Below are positions 33,658-41,684 of a stretch of 64,000 nucleotides of DNA, in pieces (position 1 is the stretch's first letter; every line of letters starts with the position of its first letter). The notes under the pieces are model-generated. The model worked only from the letters and a program-made list of their open reading frames with translations, ran no database searches and was not told the origin of the DNA. The position numbers were made by a program, and so were the translations under genes. Where the stretch lies: assembly GCF_024346135.1 (NCBI RefSeq), contig NZ_JAGQCJ010000006.1, positions 99,771 to 163,770 on the forward strand. Reading direction: 5' to 3'. The stretch is from Cyanobium sp. CH-040. Lineage in GTDB: Bacteria; Cyanobacteriota; Cyanobacteriia; PCC-6307; Cyanobiaceae.

Positions 33658-34303
33658 GCCATCAGCAGAGGTCGGGCCGTCCCAGGCCCGACCCTGGCGA
33701 CTTGCCATCACCGGCGCCAGCGGCACGGGCAAGACCACTCTCGGTCGCGCCTTGTCCGAGCGGCTTGCCCTGCCATTCATCAAGGAGGACATCGGCGAAC
33801 TCCTGGATGCCCAGGCTGAGCTCAGCCGCCTTGCGGGGCGCGGCAAGCTCAGGCGCTCCCACTTCTCCAACCATGCCGCGCTCTGCCAGGAGCACATCGA
33901 ACGCCAGAACACACGATTCGCCCAGCAGCCAGGCTTCATCTGTGATCGCTTCGCTGTTGATGTGCTGGCTCGGGTGTTGCGCCCCCCTTTCGATCGAGTA
34001 GGCGAGGAGTGGTTTAAGACCCTGCTGGACCTCACCAAGCAACAGCTCGAGAGCCTCGATCTGATTGTTGTGACCCCCCTCAGTGACTGGTCCTTTCAGC
34101 CCTCAAAGAACGACATGGGCCGGGAGCGGATCGTGGCGGTGCTGCCGAAAACCCGCATCCACAGCCTCTACTCAGGGCTCTGTGTCACCCTCGGTCCTGA
34201 GCGGACGTTGTTTCTGCCGGCTGGTGACACCCGCCACGAGATCTGGATTCCCCTCATCCTCAAGGCTTTGGGTGCTGCATCGCTGAACCCTTGTCAGACC
34301 TGA
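33647..34303 (+). CDS. P-loop AAA_28/NadR-like kinase
   Basis: 218 residues. The N-terminal P-loop is WRLAITGASGTGKTTLGRAL. The internal FICDRFAVDVLARVLRPPFD resembles the Walker B/DR region of NadR-like or AAA_28 ATPases. Start GTG 33647 overlaps the end of the DDDY gene by 11 bp, suggesting co-expression. A nucleotide or small-molecule kinase is the best guess; it could also act on the DDDY protein, though no evidence shows that. Confidence 0.65.
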   Translation: MVAKPSAEVGPSQARPWRLAITGASGTGKTTLGRALSERLALPFIKEDIGELLDAQAELSRLAGRGKLRRSHFSNHAALCQEHIERQNTRFAQQPGFICDRFAVDVLARVLRPPFDRVGEEWFKTLLDLTKQQLESLDLIVVTPLSDWSFQPSKNDMGRERIVAVLPKTRIHSLYSGLCVTLGPERTLFLPAGDTRHEIWIPLILKALGAASLNPCQT

Positions 34304-34452
34304 GGGCTTGGCTGCGCTGCCTCTTCGAGGACAGGCCCGCCGCGCTCACGGGGCTGGTGGGTGCTCCCTCAGGCACCCTTGCGAGATGTCCACCTGTTCC
34401 GGATCGGTGGGGGCGATCCAGCGAGGATGGCCTCAATGCAGGTGGGAGATCC

Positions 34453-34983
34453 ATGGGTAGTTGCGCGACAGGCAGGACTCTCCGGTTTGCGATCCTGCCC
34501 CTGCTGATCGCTGCTGCCGCTGCCCCAGCCCTGGCCATTCCCCGGCTCGACCTCAAGCCCTACCCGGCTCCAAGAGCTGGTGAAACGCGCTGGGTGATCC
34601 AGCTGCCGGGGGTGTTGCGGTCCAGTGCGGATCCGGCGATGTCGTCCGATCCCGCCGACTGGCGGGTGGAGCTGATCGTGGGCAAGGAGCTGGATGTGGA
34701 CTGCAACCGCCAGCTGCTGCAGGGCCGCATCACCCCGGAGAGCGTGCCCGGCTGGGGCTACACCGTCTACCGGGTGAGCGGCGGCGAGCGGGGACTGTCC
34801 ACGCTGATGGCCTGCCCGCCGGATCAGCCCCCGCGCCGCTCCTTCGTGCCCCTGGCCGGAGAGCCCACGCTGGTGCGCTACAACGCCAGCCTGCCGATCG
34901 TCATCTACGCGCCCAAGCATCTGCAGGTGCGCTGGCGGCTGTGGAAGGCCGAGACCGGCCAGCAGGAGGCCGTCAGGCGCTGA
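34453..34983 (+). CDS. eco: Ecotin-type periplasmic serine-protease inhibitor
   Basis: 176 residues from ATG 34453 with an upstream GGTGGGAG site. The signal peptide ends in PALA. The mature domain follows ecotin closely: LKPYPAPRAGETRWVIQLP, WRVELIVGKELDVDCNRQLL, GWGYTVYRVSGGE, the reactive loop STLMACPP with Met at P1, then VRYNASLPIVIYAPKHLQVR and WRLWKAETG. The two Cys that frame the reactive loop are present. Ecotin dimers inhibit a broad set of trypsin-fold proteases, protecting cells from host or predator enzymes. It is uncommon to see in cyanobacteria. It is a single gene in an accessory region. Confidence 0.9.
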   Translation: MGSCATGRTLRFAILPLLIAAAAAPALAIPRLDLKPYPAPRAGETRWVIQLPGVLRSSADPAMSSDPADWRVELIVGKELDVDCNRQLLQGRITPESVPGWGYTVYRVSGGERGLSTLMACPPDQPPRRSFVPLAGEPTLVRYNASLPIVIYAPKHLQVRWRLWKAETGQQEAVRR

Positions 34984-35056
34984 TCCGGGGTTCCCCTGAG
35001 GTCGTGGACAGCTCAGGAGGGATCACGCCATGGCCATCAGTGCTGGCTGTATGGCA

Positions 35057-35332
35057 TCAGCTGCCGATCTTCGGAAGCAACAACCCAGAGCGCTCGCGAT
35101 AGGCTTCAAAATTGTCGTAACGAGATAACGACTCATCCTTACGGCGCATGTTGGGGAGACAGACCGCGAAGAAGATGCCTGCCAACACGACAAGGGGCTG
35201 CCAGTGCATGGGCGATAAGCAGATGGGATTTAGCGATAATATGCAGACCACCCCCAAGAGGCAGGCCACGCGGGAGAAGCCCTTGGCCAGCGTGGTCGAA
35301 TTGTTTACGACACCGGGCAGAGATCTCCTCAA
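35057..35332 (-). CDS. Small membrane protein, ICMT/steroid-reductase C-terminus-like
   Basis: 91 residues with two membrane segments (FSRVACLLGVVCILSL and WQPLVVLAGIFFAVCLP), then a C-terminal tail DESLSRYDNFEAYRERSGLL. That tail recalls the E-x-x-L-x-x-x-F-x-x-Y-x-x-x-x-P ending of isoprenylcysteine methyltransferase/DUF1295-like proteins, but the protein is far too short to hold the catalytic part. It may be a fragment or a small independent membrane protein. Base composition is more AT-rich than the flanks. Confidence 0.45.
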   Translation of the reverse strand: MRRSLPGVVNNSTTLAKGFSRVACLLGVVCILSLNPICLSPMHWQPLVVLAGIFFAVCLPNMRRKDESLSRYDNFEAYRERSGLLLPKIGS

Positions 35333-35582
35333 TAGCGACGCTGGCTTTGAACCCGGGCTCTAGGGTTCGGTTTTGCCCCAATAGTGGCCCCTCTCTCGGG
35401 GTGGTGCCCCGCCTCAGAGGTTAGCGATAGAGCCTGTCCTGAAATACCAGACCACTTCAGGGAGACAGGCGACATTGGATCTTGTAATGAACCCAGCGGC
35501 CATTACAGGTAGAACGCCAGCGATACCTTGCAATGGCAAAGCTTGCACTTATGAGTTAAGTGCAAGACTCCATAATGCCTAT
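35333..35582. other. AT-rich 250-bp intergenic region with two inverted repeats
   Basis: No gene is supported. One imperfect inverted repeat spans 35432-35470 (GCCTGTC plus CTGAA paired with TTCAG plus GACAGGC). A second is the perfect hairpin at 35542-35566 listed separately. The segment opens the AT-rich block that extends to about 36.9 kb. Confidence 0.4.
35542..35566 (-). terminator. Hairpin after the 35.6-35.9 kb gene
   Basis: A perfect 10-bp inverted repeat, CTTGCACTTA, five bases, TAAGTGCAAG. On the minus strand it lies 17 bases beyond the stop codon at 35583 and is followed by CTTTGCC, so it probably terminates that gene. Confidence 0.5.
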
Positions 35583-35939
35583 TTACGAGAAGAAGCTATC
35601 GGCATCGAAGACGATCCCGGAGCCAAAACGATTCCCATTGTAGAAGAGCTTTAACCTATCTGTCTCAAGATTAATGCTGAATGACCCCGATGCACTTGGC
35701 GGTATCTTGTTAATGAGGTCATCCAAGTCAGCCCTAAACCTACCTATTACAAAGTCTCTGGCGTCAAGCCGGCGGTTCCTATTGGCATCATAAATCAAGG
35801 GAGCCTTGGCAATACCCTTAAATCGATTGATCTGTGTGTATGCATAGAATCCTCTGAATGTTTCACCATCGGCTCGAACTTTCCATCGACCTTTGTTCCC
35901 GTCCGCACTCCATCTGCCGGTGATGATGTCTTTGCTCAT
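35583..35939 (-). CDS. Hypothetical protein with EF-hand/dockerin-like loop
   Basis: 118 residues (or 124 from an upstream start). It shows tandem beta elements (IITGRWSADGNKGRWKVRAD, FRGFYAYTQINRFKG) and one calcium-loop-like motif DANRNRRLDARD, which fits D-x-N-x-N-x-x-L-D-x-x-D. A second strand pair ends in NRFGSGIVFDADSFF. There is no signal peptide. Codon use is AT-rich compared with the window, pointing to transfer. No family was recognised. Confidence 0.55.
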   Translation of the reverse strand: MSKDIITGRWSADGNKGRWKVRADGETFRGFYAYTQINRFKGIAKAPLIYDANRNRRLDARDFVIGRFRADLDDLINKIPPSASGSFSINLETDRLKLFYNGNRFGSGIVFDADSFFS

Positions 35940-36135
35940 GATCTTAGAGCTAAACACAATAAAACAATGCTAGGCAGCGATGGAGCGCTCGTCAAGCAAC
36001 TATCGGGAGCTTCACCCTCCAGCTTTAGAACACATGAGCAGAAGAGTACTGGCGCAAAATGATTAGACTTCTGCTACTGATGTGAACTGCATAAGCACTA
36101 GCCTGTGCATGCTCAAGACCAAAGGATGCTAGCGC

Positions 36136-36798
36136 TTAGATCTGATTATTAAGGTAGTCCAAGAAATTGGACTGAAAGGCGTCAGTGATAGCGCTGTTCT
36201 GAAGATCAACCTTCGAGATCATTGATTGTATTCTGCCTTTGAAGATCTCTTGGCATGTGCTGAGTGGCGTAGTCATTGCAACCTGAAAATCTGCATCAAT
36301 ACTTGAGCCGCCGTCTGTAGGCAAGATCCTCGTGCGCGCTTCTGCCTCATCCACGAGGAAGTCGGTGGCTTTGTTGGCCTTTCTTAGGGCCTTGCCCTCA
36401 AAGACTGCAAAGAAGACTAGGCCATACGTTTCACCCCCCTCTGTGATCAGATCGGCGCCAACCTTCATGCCCAGCTTTCGCCTCTTGATCTCTAGGTCAG
36501 TCTGCCTAACCTTAATCTCAGAAGGCTGGCCCCCAGTTGAAGCGACTTGGTACTCGATCAGCTTGTCGAAAAGTTTTTGAAGTGGCTTTCTAATGGGGTT
36601 CTCATCTTGTTCGTCAAAAAGTCGTTTGCCACACTTGAGATATCGAATAGGATCAGACACTTTGTTGGGACCATGATTGCCTACCTTAGCGAAGCAGACG
36701 ACAAGCGCAGAAGAGGAAACACGTCTTAACATTGCAGAGGATAATCGGGCGCAAGTTTGGGGATAAGAGATTCGTTTGACTCCATTTCCAGAAGGCAT
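36136..36798 (-). CDS. Hypothetical protein in the AT-rich block
   Basis: About 220 residues from ATG 36798; a longer frame to 36978 exists but its first part runs into GC-rich sequence and another frame, so the true start is uncertain. The product is mixed alpha/beta with KPLQKLFDKLIEYQVASTGG, DLEIKRRKLGMKVGADLITE and a helical C-terminus. No motif was recognised. The base composition and codon use differ clearly from neighbours, consistent with horizontal acquisition. Confidence 0.5.
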   Translation of the reverse strand: MPSGNGVKRISYPQTCARLSSAMLRRVSSSALVVCFAKVGNHGPNKVSDPIRYLKCGKRLFDEQDENPIRKPLQKLFDKLIEYQVASTGGQPSEIKVRQTDLEIKRRKLGMKVGADLITEGGETYGLVFFAVFEGKALRKANKATDFLVDEAEARTRILPTDGGSSIDADFQVAMTTPLSTCQEIFKGRIQSMISKVDLQNSAITDAFQSNFLDYLNNQI

Positions 36799-37123
36799 GT
36801 AATTTAGTTGCCTCTTTAAGTGAGCTTTCAGCTTTGCGTACTCGTTGATAACGAGCTGAAACTGGATTGGCAGACTTAGACGAAGTCTCCCAGCTTCCCA
36901 ATGGCATCGTTCCTTCCGCTGGAATCCATGGTGGACTACCTGGCATGGCGCTTGGGCCCTCCCACGTCCTACGCCCAAGCCCAGCGTCTGTTTGACCTAC
37001 TGGTGCTGCGCGGCATGCTCATGCCGTGGAGCGGGATCAATGGGTTCTGGGAGCCCTTCCTGGATCCGCACCATCTGTTACCGCGACCACCCCTGCTTGC
37101 GCGGTGCCCATTACCGACCAGCC

Positions 37124-37549
37124 TCAGCCCACCACCTCCTGAGGGTGCCGGCAGAACTGGCACAGGTGCTCCAGCATCCGGGCTACGTGTGCGCCATCGA
37201 CAAGGGCGTGATGGGCCTGCACGGCGATCGGCAGCAGCTCCGCCCCCTTACTCCGGAAGCTGCGGCCGGTGCTGATCACGGTTATCCAGGCCTCCGCGAA
37301 GCTCCCGCAGTGGAGGGCATCGCCGATGCGATGGCGGAAGCAGGAGCTGGCGTTGATGGACCGGCAGATCAGGCAGCAGAGGGTGGTGTAGAAGCACAGA
37401 TCGCGGGCCGCAATGAACTCCCCGAAGCCACTGATGTCGATCTGGCTGCTGATGGAGAATACCGGCACCTGGTGGTTGCTGAATCACTCGAACGGCCGGC
37501 AGCGGGGGTAGCGCTCGAGATCCACCGGTGTGCCGGTCTGTGAGGCCAT
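37124..37549 (-). pseudogene. Chloramphenicol acetyltransferase-like gene, broken
   Basis: The frame from ATG 37549 reads an N-terminal CAT-like start, then hits an in-frame TGA at 37484-37486 where Trp is expected (PFE-stop-FSNHQ). It continues as PVFSISSQIDISGFGEF, FYTTLCCLICRSINA and FRHRIGDAL, all CAT-family landmarks. It then jumps to ELLPIAVQAHHALVDGAHVA, which contains the catalytic HHxxxDG. About 60-70 residues normally between these blocks are missing. So it has both a nonsense mutation and an internal deletion and cannot give an active trimeric acetyltransferase. It lies between the AT-rich block and tRNA-Ser. Confidence 0.8.
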
Positions 37550-37730
37550 CGCTCCCTCGTGCGCGCTGGTCTGTTCTGCCCTGTCCATCCCCTCCCGGCC
37601 GCGCAGCCAGGGGTGGGCGGAGCCAGGCTCCCTATCTGCCTGATCCCTTTGCCTGGTGACGGGCCCTGCGGGGGCTTCTCGGCGGACCTGCTCTGCAAGC
37701 CCAAAACCCAGAGCTGGGGTGCAAGGGAAC

Positions 37731-37814
37731 GGAGGGGGTGGGATTCGAACCCACGGACCCTTGCGGGTCGCCGGTTTTCAAGACCGGAGCCATCAACCAC
37801 TCGACCACCCCTCC
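37731..37814 (-). tRNA. tRNA-Ser (anticodon TGA)
   Basis: Read on the minus strand, an 84-nt cloverleaf with acceptor GGAGGGG pairing CCCCTCC, a serine-type long variable arm (CGACCCGCAAGGGTCCG), T-loop GGTTCGAATCC, and anticodon loop CTTGAAA giving TGA. No CCA is encoded. Its 3' end faces the accessory block at 35-37.5 kb. Confidence 0.96.
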
Positions 37815-37973
37815 AGGGTGGGGCCGTGGCACCGGGAACGGCGACGCGGCAGCTGAATTTTCCCATGGCAGCCGGGGCGGTCGTGACACTTTCACCGCCT
37901 GGGCCCCAGCGGCGCTCCACTGCTGCACCACGGGGCTCACAGTGGGGGCGCATCCGATCCCGGCGAATCCCCC

Positions 37974-38939
37974 TTGGCTCCTGCGCTGCCGCACCCCTCT
38001 CCCCGGCCCGGTTCCGGAAGCAGCCCGCGCCAACGCCCGCGCCCGCGTCTGCGGATCCTCCTCCTGGCCCTGGCCGGTGTTCTGATGGGTGCGTCCGGGC
38101 AGGCGGCCCGGGCGGAAACCGTGATCGAGCGCGCCGCCCGCACCGGTGTGATCAGCGTGGGCACCCGCGCCGACCTCAGTCCCTACTCCTTTCGGAACGA
38201 CCGGGGGGAGCTGGTGGGTTACGGGATCGACGTGGCCCAGTTGGTGGCGGCCGAGGTGTCGCGCTACCTCGGCCGGCCGGTGCGGGTGGAGTTCGAGTCC
38301 GTGGCGGATGCCGACACCCTCTTCCGGCAGGTGAGCCGCGGTGAGATCGCCCTGGCCTGCGGATCGCAGTTCACCTGGGAGCGGGAGATGTTCGTGGATA
38401 CCTCCATCCCCTTCAGCCTCTCGGGCATCCGCATCCTCACCCGGGCGCAGGGGCTGAACGGCACCGCCGAATCGCTGGCCGGCAAGCGCATCGCCGTGGT
38501 GCCTGGGTCGCTCGGGGAGAGGGCGATCCGTGACCTCACGCCCCAGGCCATCCGGGTTGCGGTGCCGGGCCTGCAGGAGGGCCTGGCGGCCCTGGGCTCC
38601 GCCAGGGTGGATGGGGTGGCGGGCGACAGCATCCTGCTGGCGGGCGCCGCTCGAGCGGCCGGCACCCACGGGCTGGCGCTGGTGCCCCAGGACCCTCTGG
38701 TGCGCTACGCCGTGGGTTGCATGATGCCGGAGAACAATTCCACCTTCCGCAACCTGGTGAACCTGGCCATTGCCCAGATGATCCAGGGGTATGTGATCGA
38801 CGATCCGGCCGCCACCGCCACGGTGAACCGCTGGCTCGGGCCCGGTGGCGTGCTGGAACTGCCGCCGGATCTGATCAAGGCCTACTTTCAGACCGTGCTG
38901 CTGAATCACGAGCAGATCAACGTTCCCACCACCCGCTAG
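37974..38939 (+). CDS. grrP: GrrP-type periplasmic substrate-binding protein of the RiPP cluster
   Basis: 321 residues starting at a TTG, the only start codon before the signal peptide (LRILLLALAGVLMGASGQAA). The mature domain is an amino-acid-type binding protein: ISVGTRADLSPYSFRNDRG, GYGIDVAQLVAAEVSRYLG, QVSRGEIALACGSQFTWER and IAVVPGSLGERAI. There is no transporter permease or ATPase nearby. This 'orphan' binding protein is a known companion of GrrA/GrrM in cyanobacteria. It precedes grrA by 16 bp and may bind the mature peptide or an amino-acid ligand. Confidence 0.87.
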   Translation: MAPALPHPSPRPGSGSSPRQRPRPRLRILLLALAGVLMGASGQAARAETVIERAARTGVISVGTRADLSPYSFRNDRGELVGYGIDVAQLVAAEVSRYLGRPVRVEFESVADADTLFRQVSRGEIALACGSQFTWEREMFVDTSIPFSLSGIRILTRAQGLNGTAESLAGKRIAVVPGSLGERAIRDLTPQAIRVAVPGLQEGLAALGSARVDGVAGDSILLAGAARAAGTHGLALVPQDPLVRYAVGCMMPENNSTFRNLVNLAIAQMIQGYVIDDPAATATVNRWLGPGGVLELPPDLIKAYFQTVLLNHEQINVPTTR

Positions 38940-38955
38940 ACAACCCAGGTCACCG

Positions 38956-39393
38956 ATGACGATCACCTCCCGCGCCGGCATGCTGGGCTTTCTGGTCTCG
39001 CTGGCGGCCTTCACCCAGCCAGCTGGTGCCGCCGCCAGTCGGCCCGCCGCCGAGGCCGCGATCCCCGCTGCGCCGACCTCGATCGAAGCCCGCCTGAGCC
39101 GGATCGCCGCAGCCGTACGCGAGCGGCAGGCCCGGCTGGGGGAGGCGGCAGGCCCGTTGGCTGATGCCGGCACACCCGTGGCCGCCTTCGTGAACGATCC
39201 CCGGGGCGCTGCCGTGGCTCGACCGGTCGGCGGGTTCGTCAACGGCCACCCCTACTACGGCGGACCTGCGAGGGGCTTCGTGAACGGAGGGGGCGGGTTC
39301 GTCAATGCCGCCTACCGCGGCGGCGGCTTCGTGAACGGCGGCGGTGGGTTCGTCAATGCGCGCCCCGGCGGCGCCGCCTTCCGGAACTGGTGA
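38956..39393 (+). CDS. grrA: GrrA/OscA-type Gly-rich RiPP precursor
   Basis: 145 residues. A signal-like N-terminus (MLGFLVSLAAFTQPAGAA) and helical leader (EARLSRIAAAVRERQARLGE) precede a Gly-rich core. The core contains six Phe-Val-Asn units (AAFVND, GGFVNG, RGFVNG, GGFVNA, GGFVNG, GGFVNA) and a terminal AFRNW. Phe-x-Asn is the aromatic-x-x motif that cyclophane-forming radical SAM enzymes crosslink. The maturase gene starts 6 bp downstream. The N-terminal signal suggests that the modified product is exported. Confidence 0.93.
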   Translation: MTITSRAGMLGFLVSLAAFTQPAGAAASRPAAEAAIPAAPTSIEARLSRIAAAVRERQARLGEAAGPLADAGTPVAAFVNDPRGAAVARPVGGFVNGHPYYGGPARGFVNGGGGFVNAAYRGGGFVNGGGGFVNARPGGAAFRNW

Positions 39394-39399
39394 GCGGCG

Positions 39400-40581
39400 G
39401 TGCTGGCACCTGGCTTCGGGCCGATCGGTCTGGTGGTGATCCAGCCCACCCCGTTCTGCAACCTCGATTGCGACTACTGCTACCTGCCCGATCGCGGCAA
39501 CCGCGCCCGCCTGCCGCTCGAGCTGGTGGATCCGATCCTCAGGGCCGTGCTCACCAGCCCCTTCGTGGGCGGCGACTTCACCGTGCTCTGGCACGCGGGG
39601 GAGCCGCTGGCCGTGCCGGTGCGCTTCTACGACGAGGCGACGCGGCTGCTGCGGGAGGCGGAAGCGCGCTACAAGCGCCATTCGCTCGCCATCGGCCAGA
39701 GCATCCAGACCAACGGCACCCTGATCGATCAGGCCTGGTGCGACTGCTTCCTGCGCAACGGCATCCAGGTGGGTGTGAGCCTCGACGGGCCTGCCTTCCT
39801 GCATGACGCCCACCGGCGCACCCGCACCGGCCTGGGAACCCATACCGCCACCATGCGCGGCATCGCCCACCTGCAGCGCAACGGCATTCCCTTCCATGTG
39901 ATCGCGGTGCTGACCCGCGAGTCGCTCGATCATGCCGACGCCATCGTCGAGTTCTTCCTCGAGAACGGCATCACCGACGTGGGCTTCAACATGGAGGAAA
40001 CCGAAGGGGTGAACAGCCGCTCGAGCCTGGAGGCAGCCGGCGCCGAGCTGGCCTACCGCGCCTTTCTGGAGCGGGTGTGGGAGCTCAGTGAACGGAGCCA
40101 GGGCCTTTTCCGGCTGCGGGAATTCGAAACCACCGGCGCCCTCGCCTGCAGCGATTCACGGCTTGAACGCACCGACATGAATCGCCCGTTCGTGATCCTG
40201 AACGTGGACCATCAGGGCAATTTCTCCACCTTCGATCCGGAACTTCTGGCGGTACGAACCCAGGAGTACGGCGATTTCGTGCTCGGCAACATCCTCACCG
40301 ACTCCCTCGAATCGGTGTGCGCCACCGAGAAGTTCCAGCGCATCCACCACGACATGCAGGCCGGCATCGACCGCTGCCGCGCCACCTGTGAGTATTTCGG
40401 GCTGTGCGGCGGTGGCGCCGGCAGCAACAAGTACTGGGAGCACGGCACCTTCGACTGTGCCGAAACCCAGGCCTGCCGCTACCGCATCATGATCGTGGCC
40501 GATGTGGTGCTGGCGGGTCTGGAGGCCTCGCTGGGGATCACCCCTGAACCGGCAGGAGCCGCACCGCTCGAAGTCTGGTGA
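39400..40581 (+). CDS. grrM: Cyclophane-forming radical SAM/SPASM maturase GrrM
   Basis: 393 residues from GTG 39400. The radical SAM motif CNLDCDYC is at about residue 23 (PTPFCNLDCDYCYLPDRGNR). It is followed by FTVLWHAGEPLAVP and QSIQTNGTLID, standard for peptide-modifying SPASM enzymes. The C-terminal SPASM region has CRATCEYFGLCGGGAG and FDCAETQACRYR, providing ligands for auxiliary clusters. It should form C-C crosslinks between Phe rings and Asn in the FVN units of GrrA. It is coupled to grrA (6-bp gap). Confidence 0.94.
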   Translation: MLAPGFGPIGLVVIQPTPFCNLDCDYCYLPDRGNRARLPLELVDPILRAVLTSPFVGGDFTVLWHAGEPLAVPVRFYDEATRLLREAEARYKRHSLAIGQSIQTNGTLIDQAWCDCFLRNGIQVGVSLDGPAFLHDAHRRTRTGLGTHTATMRGIAHLQRNGIPFHVIAVLTRESLDHADAIVEFFLENGITDVGFNMEETEGVNSRSSLEAAGAELAYRAFLERVWELSERSQGLFRLREFETTGALACSDSRLERTDMNRPFVILNVDHQGNFSTFDPELLAVRTQEYGDFVLGNILTDSLESVCATEKFQRIHHDMQAGIDRCRATCEYFGLCGGGAGSNKYWEHGTFDCAETQACRYRIMIVADVVLAGLEASLGITPEPAGAAPLEVW

Positions 40582-40659
40582 TCCCTACCTGTGCCGCCCT
40601 GTGCCAGCACGAACGGGCTCCATAGGCTTGCTGCACTGCCGCTGCAACCGTCACGATCC

Positions 40660-40968
40660 ATGGACCCCATCCAGCCCGTTCCCGAGGCCATCAGTCACCG
40701 CCAGCTCGCCCATCTGCTGCAGAGCGCCGTGGCTGATCCGGCCGCCGCCGAGGCAAGCGGCGGGGATGGGGTCGAGGGTGGCTCGAGCCCTGAGCTGGAC
40801 GCCCTGCTCCAGGCCTATGGCGAGCTGAGCGTGCGGCTGCTCAAGGCCTTCGAAGGGGCCGGAGATGAACTCGCCCGGGGCCGCACCCCCCGCCAGCTGA
40901 TGGCCATGGGTGCCCTGCGGGCCCACGCCCACATGGCCCTGCAGGCTCTCACTGCGAGCCGGGCCTGA
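40660..40968 (+). CDS. Small helical hypothetical protein
   Basis: 102 residues from ATG 40660, predicted helical (HRQLAHLLQSAVADPAAAEA, LDALLQAYGELSVRLLKAFE, LMAMGALRAHAHMALQAL). It has no signal peptide and no recognised domain. It ends 23 bp before the DUF547 gene and may be translationally linked to it, because that gene's frame is open back into this gene's end. Confidence 0.6.
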   Translation: MDPIQPVPEAISHRQLAHLLQSAVADPAAAEASGGDGVEGGSSPELDALLQAYGELSVRLLKAFEGAGDELARGRTPRQLMAMGALRAHAHMALQALTASRA

Positions 40969-40991
40969 ACGATCCGGACACCTGGGATCAG

Positions 40992-41684
40992 TTGCTGCGC
41001 CGCCATGTCGATGGGCATGGCCGGGTGGACTACGCGGCCTGGGCCGGCCGCGACGCTTCCCTGCTCGCCGACTGGTTGAGCCGTCAGAGCGACCGCACCG
41101 ACGGCCGCCAGGACGCCCTGGCCCACTGGATCAACCTCTACAACGCCTTCACGGTGCAGGCGGTGCTGCGCCGCTACCCGATCGACTCGATCCGCCCGCG
41201 GCTGCTGGGCGTTCCCAACCTGCTGGGACTGCTGCGCTTCTTCTCCCGCAGGGAGCACCGGCTCGGGGAGCGGCCGATCAGCCTCGGCGAGATCGAGCAC
41301 CGCATCCTGCGTCCCCTGGGCGACCCCCGCATCCACTTCGCGATCGTGTGCGCGTCGATCGGCTGCCCGCTGCTGCGCAATGAGGCCTACAGGCCCGAGC
41401 GGCTGGAGGACCAGCTGGAGGACGACGCCCGGCGCTTCATCCGCAACCCCACCAAGGTGCGCTACGACGCGGCGGCCAACGTGCTGCACTGCAGCCCGAT
41501 CTTCCGCTGGTACCGGGCGGATTTCGAGGCCGTGGCGCCGTCGCTGGCGGCCTACATCCTGCCGCGCCTGGCCACCATCCCCGCCGGCGCGCCCGGCGAA
41601 TCCAGCCAGCCGGACCCGGCCCTGCGCTTCCTGCCCTACGACTGGAGCCTCAATCAGCAGCTTTCTCAGCGCACATCGGGATAG
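40992..41684 (+). CDS. DUF547 family protein (cytosolic form)
   Basis: 230 residues from TTG 40992, although the frame is open upstream (DPDTWDQLL), so a CTG or other start near 40965 is possible. The DUF547 domain shows ALAHWINLYNAFTVQAVLRR, ISLGEIEHRIL, DPRIHFAIVCASIGCPLLRN and the C-terminal FLPYDWSLNQQ. Unlike the copy at 16252-17118 it has no signal peptide. Its 3' end overlaps an arsenosugar-type glycosyltransferase by 19 bp, the same tail-to-tail arrangement as the other copy with arsS. Confidence 0.85.
   Translation: MLRRHVDGHGRVDYAAWAGRDASLLADWLSRQSDRTDGRQDALAHWINLYNAFTVQAVLRRYPIDSIRPRLLGVPNLLGLLRFFSRREHRLGERPISLGEIEHRILRPLGDPRIHFAIVCASIGCPLLRNEAYRPERLEDQLEDDARRFIRNPTKVRYDAAANVLHCSPIFRWYRADFEAVAPSLAAYILPRLATIPAGAPGESSQPDPALRFLPYDWSLNQQLSQRTSG

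Noticed and set aside
36901..37275. Plus-strand frame starting in the GC-rich edge of the island
   Set aside because: The first 60 residues look somewhat protein-like but then become Pro/Arg-rich, and it runs antisense to the CAT-like remnant. It could be a scrap of a lost gene; there is not enough to annotate.
37731..37814. Integration site with duplicated tRNA end
   Set aside because: I looked for another copy of the tRNA-Ser 3' end in the 34-37.7 kb block and saw none, and no integrase gene is present in the window.
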